64,000 bases of DNA from Branchiostoma floridae (GCF_000003815.2 NC_049991.1:6535254-6599253); one strand, 5' to 3'; shown: positions 22,680-35,318, numbered from the stretch's first letter. Numbers and translations are program-made. Notes: generated by a model from the sequence alone, not told the origin.

Positions 22680-23878
22680 AACGTCTAAAATGATACTGAT
22701 AAGTACCAGTTAACTAGTTTGAGTTTCTCTTTGATTGGCGAAGGGGATTAGATCATACGTTTCAAGATGGTGGACCAATGACGCCAGAATTCATATGGCG
22801 GCGCCCTAGGGACAGAAGGTAAAACCATGGAGGTTATATTCAGACCTCCTTGGTAAAACAAAGTAGTTTTTTTTGCTATTGCAAAACCTGTAACAATCTT
22901 ATGCGTCTGTTATGGCTGCTTATACTGTGAATATGATAACCTTTCTTGGGCAATCATTCGGGTTGCATTTTGAACAGCCTTAGAATAATGAACAATATGC
23001 GTCGAATAGTCTAATAATTTGCTGCACTGCGTTTTGCTGTACACAAAGGTTTCATAAACAAATAACAATAATTGATGTTGTAAATACGTGCTCTAAAGCA
23101 TTTATATTTGCTGTTCTACCTTACTTTGTTCTGGTCATATTTTGTTCATTATCTTTAATTGATGCCTAGTCTTTTGCTCGGTTTATTTGTATGGACATAT
23201 GAGTTTGTATTACTTTCTTATACTATGGCTAAATGCCTGTGTAAACCTGACAGGGCTCAGTAACACATAGATCTGTAGCAGGGTATATTTTATAGGATAG
23301 TCCTTCCCCTTTTAACGTGTTCGAGGTAGGTCCCCATTTTACGTCCCTTCATAAAGACGGTGCAGCCGCTGTATCCTAGCCCCGTTACCGGTTGAGCCAC
23401 AGAGACACCTTACAACACTGTGGCTATTAATAACTAATAATGGGGTAGCTCCCTGCGAGTGTCGCCAAAAAACGCTATGAGCCTTGTGCACCTGTCGACC
23501 TTTGACCTTACCATACGTACACACCGTTCCACCCCATTCAATCAGTTAGGTCACGCAAACAGCAATCCATTGTATTAGAACACCTCGCGTTACAGGCTTA
23601 GTACGTGAGCATAGGGTAATTTTGTGACTGTATTGGAGTTTGTGGGGGGCTAACTTTTAGTCAAATGAAGGAAGGCACTAGCCACGAATTATCATATTAT
23701 TATGCAAATGAGGCTACGCTTTACGCTGACTTCGGGCGTCTGATCTACACTTAAACACTGTAAGCTGGCATGTCGAACTATAGGGCAGTGACTACGAATC
23801 AAGTAACGTTAATTAGCATAACAATAGCTAATTGATTTGGTTCTGCGAAAAGGAAGCAATCCTCAAATAGCAACGCTT
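22680..23878. other. Intergenic stretch, nothing recognised
   Basis: No splice-bounded exons, signal peptides or clear repeats on either strand. Confidence 0.35.
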
Positions 23879-24037
23879 ATGATGGTGCTATTTGTTGTGT
23901 TGTCTTTTCTTTCCCCTATCGTGGTGCTGGGCACACCGTGCAAGTGGCCTACATACGATCCCGGGGAGATATGCCGCACCAAAACAAGTGGCCACATGCA
24001 TGTTAAATGGTACTATAAATCCACAAACACTTACTGA
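23879..24037 (+). CDS. Possible small secreted peptide, 52 aa (speculative)
   Basis: Starts with two consecutive ATGs. The first 18 residues (MMVLFVVLSFLSPIVVLG) are a convincing signal peptide, followed by TPCKWPTYDPGEICRTKT and a basic/aromatic tail, with two cysteines nine residues apart. I recognise no family. It could equally be the first exon of a longer gene or a chance frame. It stands alone on + between esterase module I and the fibrinogen-domain gene. Confidence 0.3.
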   Translation: MMVLFVVLSFLSPIVVLGTPCKWPTYDPGEICRTKTSGHMHVKWYYKSTNTY

Positions 24038-25252
24038 AACAGCACACAAACACCAGTAGGCCTGTCATAGCTTGCCAGGTACAGATCTGTGAAGCCATGT
24101 TTGTAGCTGGCTAGGTCCGGACCCGGTGGTACACCCTTTTGTAATGCGACCTTTAGGGGTGGTCTCCTTCGCGACCTGTAGGTCAACAAATAATAGACCC
24201 AACCAAGTACTTCCGGTTTCTCCATCATTCAATGTAATCTCCAAGCAGATCCGACGGTAGCTGGTTTACGGAAAAGGCTGGGCTGTTTACCTGGGCTGTC
24301 TACCTAGGCCAGCTATCACGTCAGGCTACTTGGACCTACGAAAGCCCATTGGGACAAAAGCTGTTTCTAGTAGTAGGGGTTGTTTTTGCTCAGTGAAGAA
24401 GTTTTTGGCCTAATGTACTTTGTAAAATATTCTTTCGCAATTCTTAAAGAACTAAGTTACCTACGTAATTACTACAGACTTGTACCTTGACGAACACATG
24501 ATTCGGATTTTTTTCTTCTTTATTCGATTCATAACATTTTTGCACGGATTGACAAAACAGGTGATTAACACATACAACAAGTGACTATCACATGTTTAAA
24601 ATGTCAACCCAGAGACCGGACTTTAAGTTTTGAGCCACTCACGCCAGGATGGACCCCGATTATTTTTTACATTCGCCAAAGGACATGTTTTCGGTAACTC
24701 GTCTCTTGTGGTGAGAGAGTCATGTTGCTGTTGGAACTCAGCTTTCTAGTAGTCAACATGTACATACGGGAACATCCTTGCATCGGTGCAATTGTTTACG
24801 AGCGTATCCAGGTCAAAAATAGAAAAAAATGCCTTTTTGCTGCGTTCAGATATGCTCAAGGTTAAGTATGATGTAATATCCTTTGACTTCTATTTCGGTT
24901 GCTGGCCCTTGTCAGTTTGAGAACTTCGCCATCTGTCACAAGGGTGAACGGAACTCTTGATAATAAAAAATAAGTTTCACTTTTGCTACGACATCTGTTT
25001 TTAGGGGGGGGGGGGTAATTTTCACTCACAGGAACTTTTAACATCTTGCAGAAAGGGGAGAATAGAAAAAAGACAACAGCAAGGATGAATATCGATGTCA
25101 GTGAATCATTATCATTGATGACTCGCACTTCTATTTATTAGTGAAAGTTTGCGCAAGTACACACTCCAACCTCCCCTTTATCATTTTGGAACATTCAATA
25201 ATGATTATCACGTATGTAATCTACAAATGACGACATACACTTTGGAGACAAT
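24038..25252. other. Intergenic stretch with transposon fragment
   Basis: 24255-24345 is related to the ends of the hAT-like element at 58.4 kb: it contains AAGGCTGGGCTG and TATCACGTCAGGCTACT. The rest shows no gene. Confidence 0.4.
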
Positions 25253-25260
25253 GTATATAT
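25253..25260 (+). promoter_or_regulatory. TATA box of the fibrinogen-domain gene
   Basis: TATATATAAG lies about 80 bases before the ATG at 25339. That spacing fits a transcription start near 25285 and a short 5' UTR. Confidence 0.55.
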
Positions 25261-25338
25261 AAGCTATTTCCAGCTTGAAATCTCCATACGTGGTGTTGCG
25301 CGGGCCAGTTGCGAGCGTCCAATCTAAAGACGTGTAAG

Positions 25339-28191
25339 ATGTTGTCCATCCATTTGTTGGTGCTGACCACAGCTCTACAGTGGTCAGTGGTGACCGGAGA
25401 AGGCCGAACTGACCAGTTGACTCTCTCGCTTTGCACGGTGTTGGAGGAGTGTACAAGGGCAGGTGAATACAAATGGCAATGTGCTTTATATATGCACCAT
25501 ATGGAACACAACCTCTGCAGCTGTGCGCAGAAATTATACTGATACATGTATGAAGTATAGAGTTGATTTTTTGTTGTTGTTATTTCTTATTCCAGACGTT
25601 GTAGATGATGTTGTACACGCTGAGCTTGGCACGGATCGGGCAATCTGTGGCGATTTTCTGGAGATGTTGGAGAAGCATGGCGTGGACTGCGGTAAGTAGA
25701 AGCACCCATGGCAGGTAGTTGGTAAATCTGCTAAGTTAAGGGCACAACCCGCCGTATGTGCAAATACGTGCTGTCTACGTACCAAAACGTGGGCAATTTT
25801 TTTGGATCCGTAAGTGGTAAGTACCGCCTCCGTACGAACTCGTAGGGAATCCGACGGATTTGGGAGCATGCAGATACGTGTCGTAAAACGTTACGTGCAG
25901 GCAAAACTTTGTGTGCCATCGGGCTGCGGATTCACCCTCCTGTGAGCCAGTACGGACGACGCGCCTGCCCTGTACAGCCAATGCGAGTGTGTAATGAAAC
26001 CGCACTTACGTGTTTGTACTGTCTGCATATGGTAACGTGGCAATCGCACAGATACCGTACGTACAACTCACTTACCACCTGCGCAACGTACGATGCACGC
26101 AACTGCTCACAGCACGGTTACACCTGCGCAACCGTTCGAGTGACGTGCGTTGAGACGTACTTCCTCCCTGCTCTTGCCATTCATTCACCGCGTTTTCAGA
26201 AAAACGTGGCTGACGTGCCCTCCTCAAAAAACGTACGGACAAAGAACACATTCGGTGGGTTGTGCCCATGGCTTTAGGTACAAGCTACTTGCAGGAGTGA
26301 CATTGTTGTCAACAAATAGTTATTTTACAACTAACATGGGTTTGGCCCAGTACATAAGTCCTTGGGTCGAATTCTGTCATGCTACAGATCTTGTGCTTTT
26401 GGTGGAGGCACTTTACAAGATTTTCCTTACTCCACTCATGTGTACACATGGGTACCCTGCTATTTGGAGGGGGGCATGATGGAAGGAGAGGGATGGAGTC
26501 GTTGCTTTCATTATATAATATAAGTTGCAAAGAAGGTTAAACAAATGACTACAACAAATGGTATAAAAAAATGGTACAGAGTACTATTGCTACTGTCAGC
26601 CAGTCTATGCAAACTATATGACACTACGCAAGTGAACTAGAACGTCAGTGGAGACTAACGTTACAAAAAAAATAAAAATAAAAACAAGACAGTAGAAAAT
26701 TTGGGTCTTTCACATCTTTTTTCTAACTTGACTTTGAAATCAACTTTGACATTAGTATTCGTTTTCCGAAATCGCTTCAAAGCTAATTTTGCAGCAGCAT
26801 AGTATTTACAGTATAGCGGAAAACCTTTTTTTTGAAACGTACGAAAATCGATACACTTGCGGATGTCATATCGAACCAACATGACCTTAGCGTCTAAAAG
26901 TGTATGCAGAAGAGTCTTATATGTCAAAATTCTTCCGCAGAACCATTGAAGGTCACGGGAGGGAACACAGCTGGTGTTCAATGGACACCGGTCTCACAGG
27001 AACTAGAATCGGCCGACGAGAAGCCTGAACAGGGTAAACCACATGCACAGTTGTTACAAAATACACCAGATATATATAATTTTGCTTGAACTCCTACCCC
27101 TCCTACTCCGATTCTGAGTTAATGTTATCAAGTTTTTCATTTATTGAAATAGCCATTTTGTTGTATGGATAGGAGCACATGTTGATTCATTTTATTTTAC
27201 TTGACTGATTTTCAGTTCACCCTACGTTTGGCACACGGCCCTAGCTTATGTTTAAAACGTTATTTTGTTTGTGCCATCATTAAGCTTGGAGATGAATTTG
27301 TGACAAAATTCACGTACCATTTCAGGAACTGTAGTGACATCAGACGACGGCGTAGATGACAAGACGAACAGCGGAGAAGTCAGCAATAAGCATCGCTTTA
27401 GTGTCAACCTAAGAAGTCCACCTAAGACCAAGGTTCTCAGGCAAACGCACGTCCTTAAAGACTGCGCTGAGATCTTTGTGTCTCATTCCATATTTGGTCA
27501 CACACACAGTGGGTTGTACTCAATCGAGCCTGATCACTTTCGTGGCCCTGTTTCTGCATACTGTGATCAGACCACAGATGGGGGAGGGTGGACGGTCATA
27601 CAGAGGAGGTTTGACGGGTCCCTCGAGTTTTTCCGTGGTATGCAACCGTACGAAACCGGTTTTGGTGACGCTAGTGGGGAGTATTGGTTGGGGTTAGGCT
27701 ACATCAGTAGCATCACGACCCAGAACCCGCAAGAGTTGTACATTGAGCTTGAGACCTGGGACGGTAATGTGACATACGCTAGGTACTCCACTTTCGTCGG
27801 TGGTAACACACTAAGCATAGGGGGGTACAGTGGTACGGCCGGGGATGCCTTCTTGACAGCGCACCATGATCAGACAGTCGAGCCATTTGTGTTCCGTGCT
27901 CGCCATATAGCGCCCCCTAGCCCCTCGGGTGCTGACGGCCCACCGAACGCAATGGTCGAAACATACGGTAGTGGCTGGTGGTACGTCCCGTTTGGTTCCT
28001 TATGCAACCTCAACGGGCCATACTTCAGAGATCCTGCTGATTTCACCCGCGAAAATGGTCATGGCGTTTATTGGATAAGACCTTCTGATGGCCCCTCATC
28101 AGCCTATGAAAACCCCTTCTATTCCTTGAAGAAAACCAAAATGATGATCCGTCCCACCAACTTTGGTTCTAGAGTCTTGAACTTGCACTGA
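25339..28191 (+). CDS. Secreted fibrinogen-related protein (FReD lectin)
   Basis: Exons 25339-25462, 25596-25691, 26941-27033 and 27326-28191, all joined in phase 1, for 392 aa. Exon 1 gives a signal peptide (first 20 residues), then a Cys-containing helix-like region shared with exon 2. Exon 3 is a short acidic spacer. Exon 4 carries the fibrinogen C-terminal domain: DCAEIF, CDQTTDGGGWTVIQRRFDGS, FFRGMQPYETGFGDASGEYWLG, then GSGWWY and LCNLNGPY. In this family the domain binds acetylated sugars and similar ligands outside the cell, often in innate defence. Odd: the usual calcium loop with its NCA motif before GWWY is absent (the region reads AHHDQTVEPFVFRARH), so a Cys partner and the calcium site seem lost. 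Intron 2 is occupied by an inverted-repeat transposon. Confidence 0.9.
25740..26267. mobile_element. Non-autonomous inverted-repeat transposon, 528 bp, in the fibrinogen-domain gene intron
   Basis: The left end GGGCACAACCCGCCGTATGT is mirrored at the right end by GGTGGGTTGTGCCC. The interior is rich in ACGT and contains only incidental open frames. No clear target duplication. Confidence 0.6.
26345..26500 (+). repeat. SINE body fragment
   Basis: TCGAATTCTGTCATG, GATCTTGTGC and GGCACTTTACAAGA follow the same order as in the better preserved SINE at 45.5 kb. Confidence 0.45.
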
Positions 28192-29476
28192 GAGAGGAAG
28201 TAAAACTTAACAACGTATCACGCTTGGCAAGCCCATGCGTTTAGCAACTTCTGAAGGTGGCATTTTAAGGAAAAGTGTTGAACTCTCTCACACATATATT
28301 AAAAGCTTCTGCATGCATTCATTTGATTTGAATATTTCTTTCATAACGACATAGTTTCATATAAGGCTTAGGTGATAATGTTTTGGGGTTCAAACCTTAT
28401 TTGTAACAAAACAATTCTCTATATGGCAGATTCATTATGATTCCAGCACATACCATTTCTTCCACGTGAATGTTCGATTAAAACGTAAACGTCATAAACT
28501 AGCAATACCTCCCGATACTGCCAAGCCTAAACCACATATATCGGGAAAGAAAAAACAAACAAGATGTTGCTATCTTGCAAAAGGAACTTGTGGCATTGTA
28601 GAGCTATGGGAAAAACGCACTGATGTTAGCAAAAATTTCGTGGACACTTAAAACTAAGGGAAATTGGATTCAAAGATCTAAAGCATGTCCTTTTTCCGGG
28701 GGGGGGGGGGGCGTTAATAAGATAACTTAATTCCAGGGTTAAAGTTCACTGACCGAAAGTGATATCATACACGCACATGAAAAATGCGGGGGAAGTCGAA
28801 GCACGGTGTACGAGGTCACCCTTGCATCATGCATATTTGTAAAGAAACTAATTTACTTTGCTTTCATCTAGTTCGAGAATCGAATCGTGCGTTATACTTG
28901 TGACTAGGTTATGATAAAACTGATGACAAAATGACTCGTGACAAGAATGACCGCTGTAAGTTTTCATTACTTTGCTCTACCTTGCACTAAACATAACTAG
29001 AAACATCAAACCTACAAACTTTAAGGTTCACGATTTTAAAGTATTACCCAAAGTCGACTTCTGGAATGTTAATTACTGGCTAATAACAACTTTCTTGAGT
29101 GACAAACGTTGATCATACTAACTATGCTATCTCTGGCGTTTCATTTAATCTTGTGCGGCGTAAGATCGCAAATCTAGTCTATACTGAATGTCTCGATGGC
29201 ACACAAGCATTAATTTTGCGTTCATCTAAAAAACGATAAACTAGCAACTTCTAAGAATTGTCAAAAATTGCATAAAAGTATTAAACTCCTAAAAGAAGTA
29301 CTGATTAAACGACACTTTGTCGATATAAAACGTCAATATCAAATGATTCAAAATTATCTATGATTTTTGTGGCATTTGCCATAATAGACAAGTTGATAAA
29401 TCATAAGAAACAGAATTTTACTTAACATTTGGTAAAATAGCGGCAAAAATCAATTAATCTTTTTTATGCATAAATT
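28192..29476. other. Spacer between lectin and esterase II; right part duplicated at 38.9-39.5 kb
   Basis: From about 28900 on, the sequence parallels the 3' flank of esterase module III. Both contain AAGGTTCACGATTT, CGACTTCTGGAATGTTAATT and TTTGGTAAAATAGC in order. This is the 3' side of a segmental duplication that created modules II and III. No gene seen. Confidence 0.6.
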
Positions 29477-32400
29477 TTAAAGTTCATCTTTCTGCATAGA
29501 AGCAATTTTGGGGATGACCTCGTTCCAAAATTTCATCTTCTCCAGTTTCAACCCCGTACCAGTGGTGGGCACCACGTCCAGCTTCATGTAGACCGGGTTG
29601 TCAGGTGTGTACTGAGGCCAGGTCGGCAGGGAGGAGCTGTCAGTGGGGCCGCCGGTGGAGTCGGACGGGTCGCTGGAACAAACCAACAAACATGAAAACT
29701 GAATGTTCCAAGAACCTATAGTGAACGTCTGTTTAAAAACATATCCAATTAATGGTTAACTGCTTTCTTATTACTTGGATGTCTAACCGTCATTGATGTA
29801 TACCTTAACGTCCTGTCTAAAATGCAACAGTTTACCACTATGTCTAGCTGTGGTTTTGTCCACTATGAAGTGGTTACTTCTTACCCAGTTCTTGCGAAGT
29901 TTGCCCAGTACGCCATCATGATCAAACTGACATGCTCGTCAGTTTTAGAGTAGGTTACGTTGGTGGAGCCATGGTCGTCTATGAACGGCATCCCCAAAGT
30001 CATGTAGATATCATCTCCATGGTCACACCCCACCCAGTCTGGTCGGTGGGCATTGATAGAGGGTCGGTACTGGTTCTCGTAGAAGAAGACACGACCACCG
30101 GCGCCTATTGGGATAGAGGAAGGAGGAGACCTTTATTACTATACGCGACAATTGTACCAGGTACAATTTATGGCAATATGTATATACATGGGAGTTGAAC
30201 TATGTACTATTGCAAGAGTTTGATTAGTATAATCTCTAAAGAAAATAAACAGGACTTCGGAGACCTCATACATCAATGAAATGTCTAACGCTTTATGAAA
30301 ACAAATATGCAAATTGTCTTCAACATATGCATAATCCATGCGTGGTTACGTTCAGTAACTTGCAAATGTGACAAGTATGAAACTCCAATCATTTATCACT
30401 TTTGTATCACGGCATTTATCAATGAAATTCGGTTTAACATGTTGACATGTCATTGATGTAACATGTAATGCAGTATTGTTATGGAAAACACCGAAATTAT
30501 AGGAATACCTAAGTGGTTATGCAAAGTTGCACAAATTATGTCTATGATTCTATCAAAATTTTATTGACTATAAATGTCACATGTTTGAATAGCCCTATTA
30601 TAGAACACATTGTAATTCTATTGTAAGTAGATAGAAACCGTAATACACAGTTAGTGTGAGGTAGGTATTACCTTTTGTGCATCAATAACCCTACCAAATG
30701 AAGAAACAGAATCTTAACGCATGCTTTAATGTGTGCTTAACTATTGTTTCTTGAATGCAGGGTAATCTAACATCAGATACAGATGCATAGCTTGTATGTG
30801 AATCGCCGTATATAGATACAATATACATATAACGACGCGTGAACAATCGGAAAATCTCACCTGCATGTTTATCTGCCACCATAACAGTAGGGCTGACGAA
30901 GAGGAGATCCCCATACAGGTGGGAGAACTGGTACTGGATCGCCATTGGGTCGTCAGATTCGAGTGAGTACTCAGCCACGATAGCGTCCTCAATTTTGTCT
31001 ATATTTGGATTGTCCTTGTAGTGTGGAAGAGAAAAAAACAGCATTGAAATTATCATTTCGATAAGAAGATACTATAAATAATGTAACACTAATGGCAAAC
31101 GCCTTCATGTGTTCAACAGATTTTTGATCAACTTCTTACGTCATCACACGTCCGGACAGTCATTACAGTGAATCAGACATCTGATTAAGGTCAAAGAGAT
31201 CGTAATGAGTGTTTCTTTGTGTTGAAACAAAGGTCATACTCAACAACTATAATGGCTTCTACCATCATAACTTTCTTTTTTACTTATCATATGCAATTAT
31301 GGAAAACATAACTGTTCAGGAAAACGTTATAAGCCTTTGTGTACTGTGCTTCAAACTTTTAGCACGTTAAGAAATATGCTATAAAATATCAAAAGTGTAC
31401 TATGCTTACCCGGTAAACCATTGACGCGACTGCCTTCGTTAATCTGACAAAGTCCTCTTGGGATATCCCAGCTAGAGGGTCCCCTTGGATTGCAAATGGT
31501 AGCATCAGCCACCCAAACTCGTGGTTATTGACTCCCAGAAGATAATCAGCCGTGTTGACGTCTCCTGCTTGCATCAGGTCCATGGGTTGAGAGGTAAGGA
31601 ACGTCCCATCCACCACTGGTGAGAAAGAGACCTGGCCGATCTTGAGTTGTAAGGATTGGACTTTTTCCAAAAGCTCCTCAGATGACTTCTCTTTCAGGCA
31701 GGCCGTTAGGATTTCCGTGTCCTCCGTCTCGCATCCGGCTTCTTCCGCAAGCATCTTGGTCAGGGGAAGTGGCTGTGGGTTGACCGGAATGCTTTTCCAG
31801 GTACCGCTCTGTGAGATGGCTCTTTGGAACAGACCTTTACTGAGGGGCGACAGAAGATGGTAAGACACGCTTACGCCGCCGGCAGACTCTCCAAATATGG
31901 TGACCCTTTCTGGATCTCCGCCGAAGTTTCGGATGTTGTCCTTCACCCAGACCATGGCACGGACCTACACATGACGACAAGTATGCTGATGTCACCATGC
32001 GATCTGGGCAAATTCTACCAGTCTACTAAATACATATTTCAAATTGATCATGAAGTTGCTTTTTAAAGAATCAAGTGTCAGTCACTAACCTGATCCAGGA
32101 ATCCGTAGTTTCCTGGCATGTTCTCGTCCCCCGTACTGAGGAAACCCAGCACACCGAGACGGTAGTTGATGGAGACCACCACGACGTCTTGGTGAGCAGC
32201 AAGAGACTCCAGTCCAGGAAAAGCCCCCATGCCCATGGAGAGACTGCCTCCATGGATCCAGAAAAGGACCTGGGAGTAGTTGTTGAATGGTAACTGTTTA
32301 TATGGTTACATGTACCTACCACGGATGTCTTTCTCAACACACTCTGTTTACTTTGAACATGTGTATGAATGAAGTATCATATAAACATAAATATCTCAAA

Positions 32401-34472
32401 TCTTAAAGTTGAAGCTTTAATTTGCGAATCTTAATACATAGCTAGTCTATGTTGAATTTCCTATTTTGTAAAATCTTACCGGTAAGGCGGCATCCACTGC
32501 GACAGTTGGGGTAAAGACAGAGAGCGTCAGACAGTCCTCGCTCATGGTCATGTTCTCTCCTTGTTTGAAAGCCATGTCTAGCGAGTTTAGGAATTCAAGA
32601 TTTTGCGGACAGTAAGATCCTGGTTCCACGGCCTCCCTGACCCCCTCCCACGGGAGGGCAGGCTGGGGCGGGCGGTACCGGAGGTCTCCAACAGGGGGCG
32701 CTGCGTAAGGGATAGCGAGGTACGCGTAGATCGGCTTGTCTGGGAGATCCTTGGCGTGCGCAACTGTGCCCTTCACCTGCCCAGTCTCTGTCGATACGAC
32801 TGGACACTCCGCCATACCTGAAAACAAGGTACGCGTACGCATGTATCGAATTACTGTAGACTAGGATCACTAAAAACAAACTGCAGCATGGACTGATTGT
32901 CAGTTGTAATCTGCAAAAAATATATCTATATGATTCCAAATATAATTTGACAATAATATTGTTCCACAGTTGTAAAAAAATAATGTACCAGAAAATCTAG
33001 CGTCTTTTTACTCGATTTATGTTTTCTGATATGATTACCACTTCATACCATAACATATATTCGAAAAACGCTTTGAACATGGGATCGTTCCCTAATCTTT
33101 GACTAGCATCCAGCTGTAGTGTTTTCACAGCTGTCAGTGGGGCCGCCGGTGGAGTCGGAAGGATCGCTGAAAATTAATCATCAAATTAAGATGAAATTCT
33201 TATTGTACCAGAACCCTTCAAAATAGCACGCTGTATGAAAAAAAAAAACTTAATTCCAATCGTCTTATAGATACTGATTTGTCTGTTATAAGCTACAGAA
33301 TTAAATAGCCGTAAAAGTACACACGTCCGATTTTTTCTGTTACAGACTTGTTGAACATTGTTTTTTTACACAGTTGCCACTTGCAAATAAAACCTCTAGC
33401 AGCCCTTCCACTGGTCAAACCCCATAGAAAATTAATGGTTCGCACCCCTAAGGCTTAGGTCCCATTTTCAAACCGGGACCCGGCCGGAATGCATGCGGAA
33501 ACGAAAAAGGAATATACACAAATTATGCTCATAACAATTTTTCCACGCTCCATGCGTGTTTTGTGGCCTTGTATATCATATTTTTCTTTTCCGAAAGCTA
33601 CCCGGCCCGGCCCCGGGTTAGGAATTGGGACCTAAGCCTAAGTCGGGAGATTCGTAAAAATCGGAATCCTGTTTATTAATGCATATGTGCTGACAATTAT
33701 GGCTCAATTATTGCGAGTCTGAAAACTGCTTGGTGCCATGGTGTTCGAGCTGCCATGTTTGGTTTTCATAGTGACAGAGAATCCTGATCTACTATTGGGT
33801 GGGTATTTGTAGAATTAAAGAGGTCCAAAAAAGCGAAAAACGCACACACCTTGTTGTCCAACCTGTCGATCTACTCAGTAAATGTGACCGGGACCTCAGT
33901 GGGTGCCGCCTAGGGTCATATTACGTGGCTGAACAATGCCTCCATTCATATTGGTATTCGTGTCCAAAATAACTCTTACACAAAAGCCATCTTGCCAATT
34001 CTTGCTGTAACTCTTAGCGAGAAAACAACATGATACAGCAGGGCTCGAAACAGTGGATGCATCTACACTTCTAGACACAAATGCATGGAGCTGTTGACTT
34101 AAAACTGTGAGTGAACCAGTGCACCGAGGTATTTCTGTAGGGTTTGCTAGCCGTCTGCTTTCTTATAAATGTTTTGCACCCAAAACTTGGTCGTGCACCC
34201 ATGGCTCTATAGATTTAGGTGCACCTCAAAATATGAATATCGAGTCCTGCGCAGTGGCGTATGAAAAACTTTACAAAAAGGGAGTTCATGCGTAAAAAAA
34301 ACAGCCTCCTGCCTTTACCAGCTTTAAAGTCGTTTTCAAAAAGACACTGATATCCAAAACACATTTTAGCCGATACTATCCATGCAGATACACCCCCCTC
34401 CCCAACCATAAACTTACCGAATTAACAGAGGAACAGTAGTGTGACGATCGCGGCGAGAACCCGAGGCGCCAT
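29477..34472 (-). CDS. Type-B carboxylesterase II, KDEL-terminated; signal exon carries an in-frame stop
   Basis: Exons on -: 34418-34472 (signal), 32480-32817, 32090-32269, 31410-31964, 30861-31014, 29885-30104 and 29477-29672. Modules II and III have identical exon lengths. The triad is intact: GESAGG, NNHEFGW and GCDHGDD. HGGS forms the oxyanion segment, and the protein ends MQKDEL for ER retrieval. The candidate signal exon is clearly homologous to the one at 60111-60162 (MA-R-V then hydrophobic, phase-1 donor) but reads TAA at codon 17. An in-frame ATG opens the next exon (32813-32815), which would give a protein without signal peptide. A truncated copy of exon 7 (33129-33167) lies in the first intron. 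So this is either a gene with another first exon, a leaderless enzyme, or a recent pseudogene with an otherwise open frame. Confidence 0.8.
33129..33167 (-). pseudogene. Relic of an esterase last exon (exon 7) in intron 1 of esterase II
   Basis: On -, an acceptor TTTTCAG is followed by the codons for [12 protein letters not shown]. The match then stops abruptly where other copies continue with PSLPTW. The sequence between this relic and the next exon resembles the intron joining modules IV and III (shared TTCGAAAAACG and GAACATGGG). It marks a lost upstream module. Confidence 0.8.
33450..33645. mobile_element. Short palindromic MITE
   Basis: Left arm CTTAGGTCCCATTTTC then ACCCGGCCGG; right arm CCCGGCCCGG then GGGACCTAAGCC. 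About 195 bp, in intron 1 of esterase II. Confidence 0.6.
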
Positions 34473-34620
34473 GTTTGTTGCCTTACTACACATGAGTGAC
34501 GCTGTTATTGACAGCAGCTCTAGCCACGACGATGGCCTTGAGGCTCGGGTCATCTCCATGGTAACTAAACGTCCTGTCGGTCACTGACATTGTTGACTCA
34601 ATGACGGGCAGCGCACAGGT
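34473..34620 (-). promoter_or_regulatory. Duplicated esterase promoter region (copy at 60163-60300)
   Basis: The sequence upstream of both signal exons is conserved: TCCATGGTAACTAAACGTCC here versus TCCATAGTAACCAATCGTCC there, then TGTCGGTCAC in both. Conservation outside the coding exon fits a shared promoter carried along by the duplication. No TATA box is obvious. Confidence 0.5.
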
Positions 34621-34774
34621 GCAATCAGTATCGTGTTGAATTCACAAGCAGGATAAGGACAGAACTACCTACAGACAACAAGACAAGGGTAGACTTCACA
34701 GTTGCGTTGTGCACTAGAAGGCATAACATGGGAATACGATTAAAGTTCCAATTGAAAGCCTTGAAAATTATTTC

Positions 34775-34862
34775 TTCTTTCTTTCTTTCTTTCTTTCTCT
34801 CTTTCTTTTCTTCCTTCCTCATTTCTTTCTTTCTTTCATTTTTTCTTTCTTTCTTCCTACAT
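34775..34862. repeat. (TTTC)n polypyrimidine microsatellite
   Basis: Runs of TTTC and CTTT with interruptions. Confidence 0.9.
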
Positions 34863-35318
34863 TCTTTTCCTTTTTTGTATTAGTTGCATAACATTAGCAT
34901 GTGTCCTTGGCAACCGGGTACCATTTGCAATATTTCGAGTTATTTGCTTTTAATGCAATAACATAGGAGGTCGAATCGGCCAATAATATCAATTTATGAA
35001 CAAGAGTTCGTAGACCTCAGGCCTGCATGAAATGTATTGGGTGTCTGTAGACCTATTGTGTATTTTTTTCCCTTTTTGTCCGTGTTTGCGTGGTTGGAAA
35101 ATGTGCACCATGCAAAAGTCTGAAATTCCATTTTCGCAATGTGTAAGTTTGGGCATGGATGAACATTACTTATTTTGGATTTCTTAACCATGTAACCAAC
35201 CACAGTACCTTGAATTTGTTGAGACGACTTTTCCTACCTTTTTTTGTCTCAGATGGCCCTTGAAGTTATTCTGTCACATATGATATATTCAGTACTGATA
35301 TCTTCCTATTTCAATTCA
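34863..35318. other. Intergenic stretch, nothing recognised
   Basis: AT-rich, no exon or repeat identified. Confidence 0.35.

Noticed and set aside
25909-26277. 122-codon Cys-rich frame
   Set aside because: It lies inside an inverted-repeat transposon in an intron and has no ATG context or domain.
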